In this document: positions 27,621-27,633 of the stretch, piece after piece
How positions within the stretch are numbered: position 1 is the first letter of the stretch
Layout of the letters: each line of letters starts with the position of its first letter
Source of the DNA: a virus
Length of the DNA stretch: 27,633 bases
Virus record (IMG/VR): IMGVR_UViG_3300021420_000105
Coordinates: 1 to 27,633 of that record
Reading direction: 5' to 3' (one strand)
Position numbers and translations under genes: made by a program
Notes under the pieces: model-generated
The model's database searches: none
Told to the model about the DNA's origin: nothing
Seen by the model: only the letters and a program-made list of their open reading frames with translations

Positions 27621-27633
27621 CACTTGCTCTCCT
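27611..27633 (+). CDS. Start of a further gene, cut by the window edge
   Basis: ATG followed by MLLTLALL-type codons, overlapping the previous gene by ten bases, with GGGGG upstream. Only seven codons are visible; they resemble the hydrophobic start of the 42-residue ORF at 26654. Nothing more can be said. Confidence 0.35.

Noticed and set aside
1-27633. tRNA genes, CRISPR arrays, insertion sequences, integrase or attachment sites
   Set aside because: I looked for T-arm-like sequences, spaced direct repeats and transposase or integrase motifs on both strands and found none that hold; apparent GGTTCGA matches lie inside good coding genes.
1-27633. Frequent TCGATCG / ATCGAT strings across the left block
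   Set aside because: They are common by eye but near what codon use for Ile-Asp and chance would give; no spacing pattern was seen.

Overview
The window is part of the genome of a tailed double-stranded DNA bacteriophage (Caudoviricetes), most likely short-tailed (podovirus-like). The reasons are a terminase large subunit, a P22-type portal, a scaffold, an HK97-fold-type capsid protein, a tubular tail protein, a set of small ejection-type proteins and a beta-helix tail spike, with no sheath or tape-measure gene. Genes are densely packed with many ATGA, GTGA and TGATG stop/start overlaps and the DNA is GC-rich. The host cannot be read directly; a soil or freshwater Gram-negative host is a guess.

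Leftward block (minus strand, about 25107 down to 1). Transcription runs from a divergent control region near 25.1-25.6 kb. First come small hypothetical proteins, two glycosyltransferases (22178-23553) and a striking run of proteins with paired Cys-x2-Cys motifs (24742-25107 and 22171-19609). Then come the terminase large subunit (17542-19356), a two-frame ORF pair that looks like one protein split by a -1 frameshift (16886-17538), two short basic proteins, the portal (14817-16535), a small HTH protein, a cluster of tiny very basic ORFs with strong ribosome binding sites (13912-14534), the scaffold, the capsid, a beta-rich decoration-like protein, a strong hairpin, a head-tail adaptor candidate, a free-standing HNH-AP2 endonuclease, the tail tube protein, an acetyltransferase-like protein, two Gln-rich ejection-type proteins, two larger internal-protein candidates, and a tail spike with an apparent signal peptide that runs off the left edge. 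From portal to spike the order mirrors T7 genes 8 to 17, but the terminase lies upstream of the portal.

Control region (25108-25663). It holds a GC-rich island with inverted repeats, a 7-4-7 perfect inverted repeat, copies of TGCATTACG, candidate promoters on both strands and a 48-residue zinc-knuckle protein.

Rightward block (plus strand, 25664 to the right edge). Very small genes, AT-richer in feel than the left block, probably early functions. None has a function I can assign firmly. Three diverged copies of a micro-ORF encoding TAE(I/V)YCR(A/P)P lie between these genes, with mostly synonymous differences between the first two.
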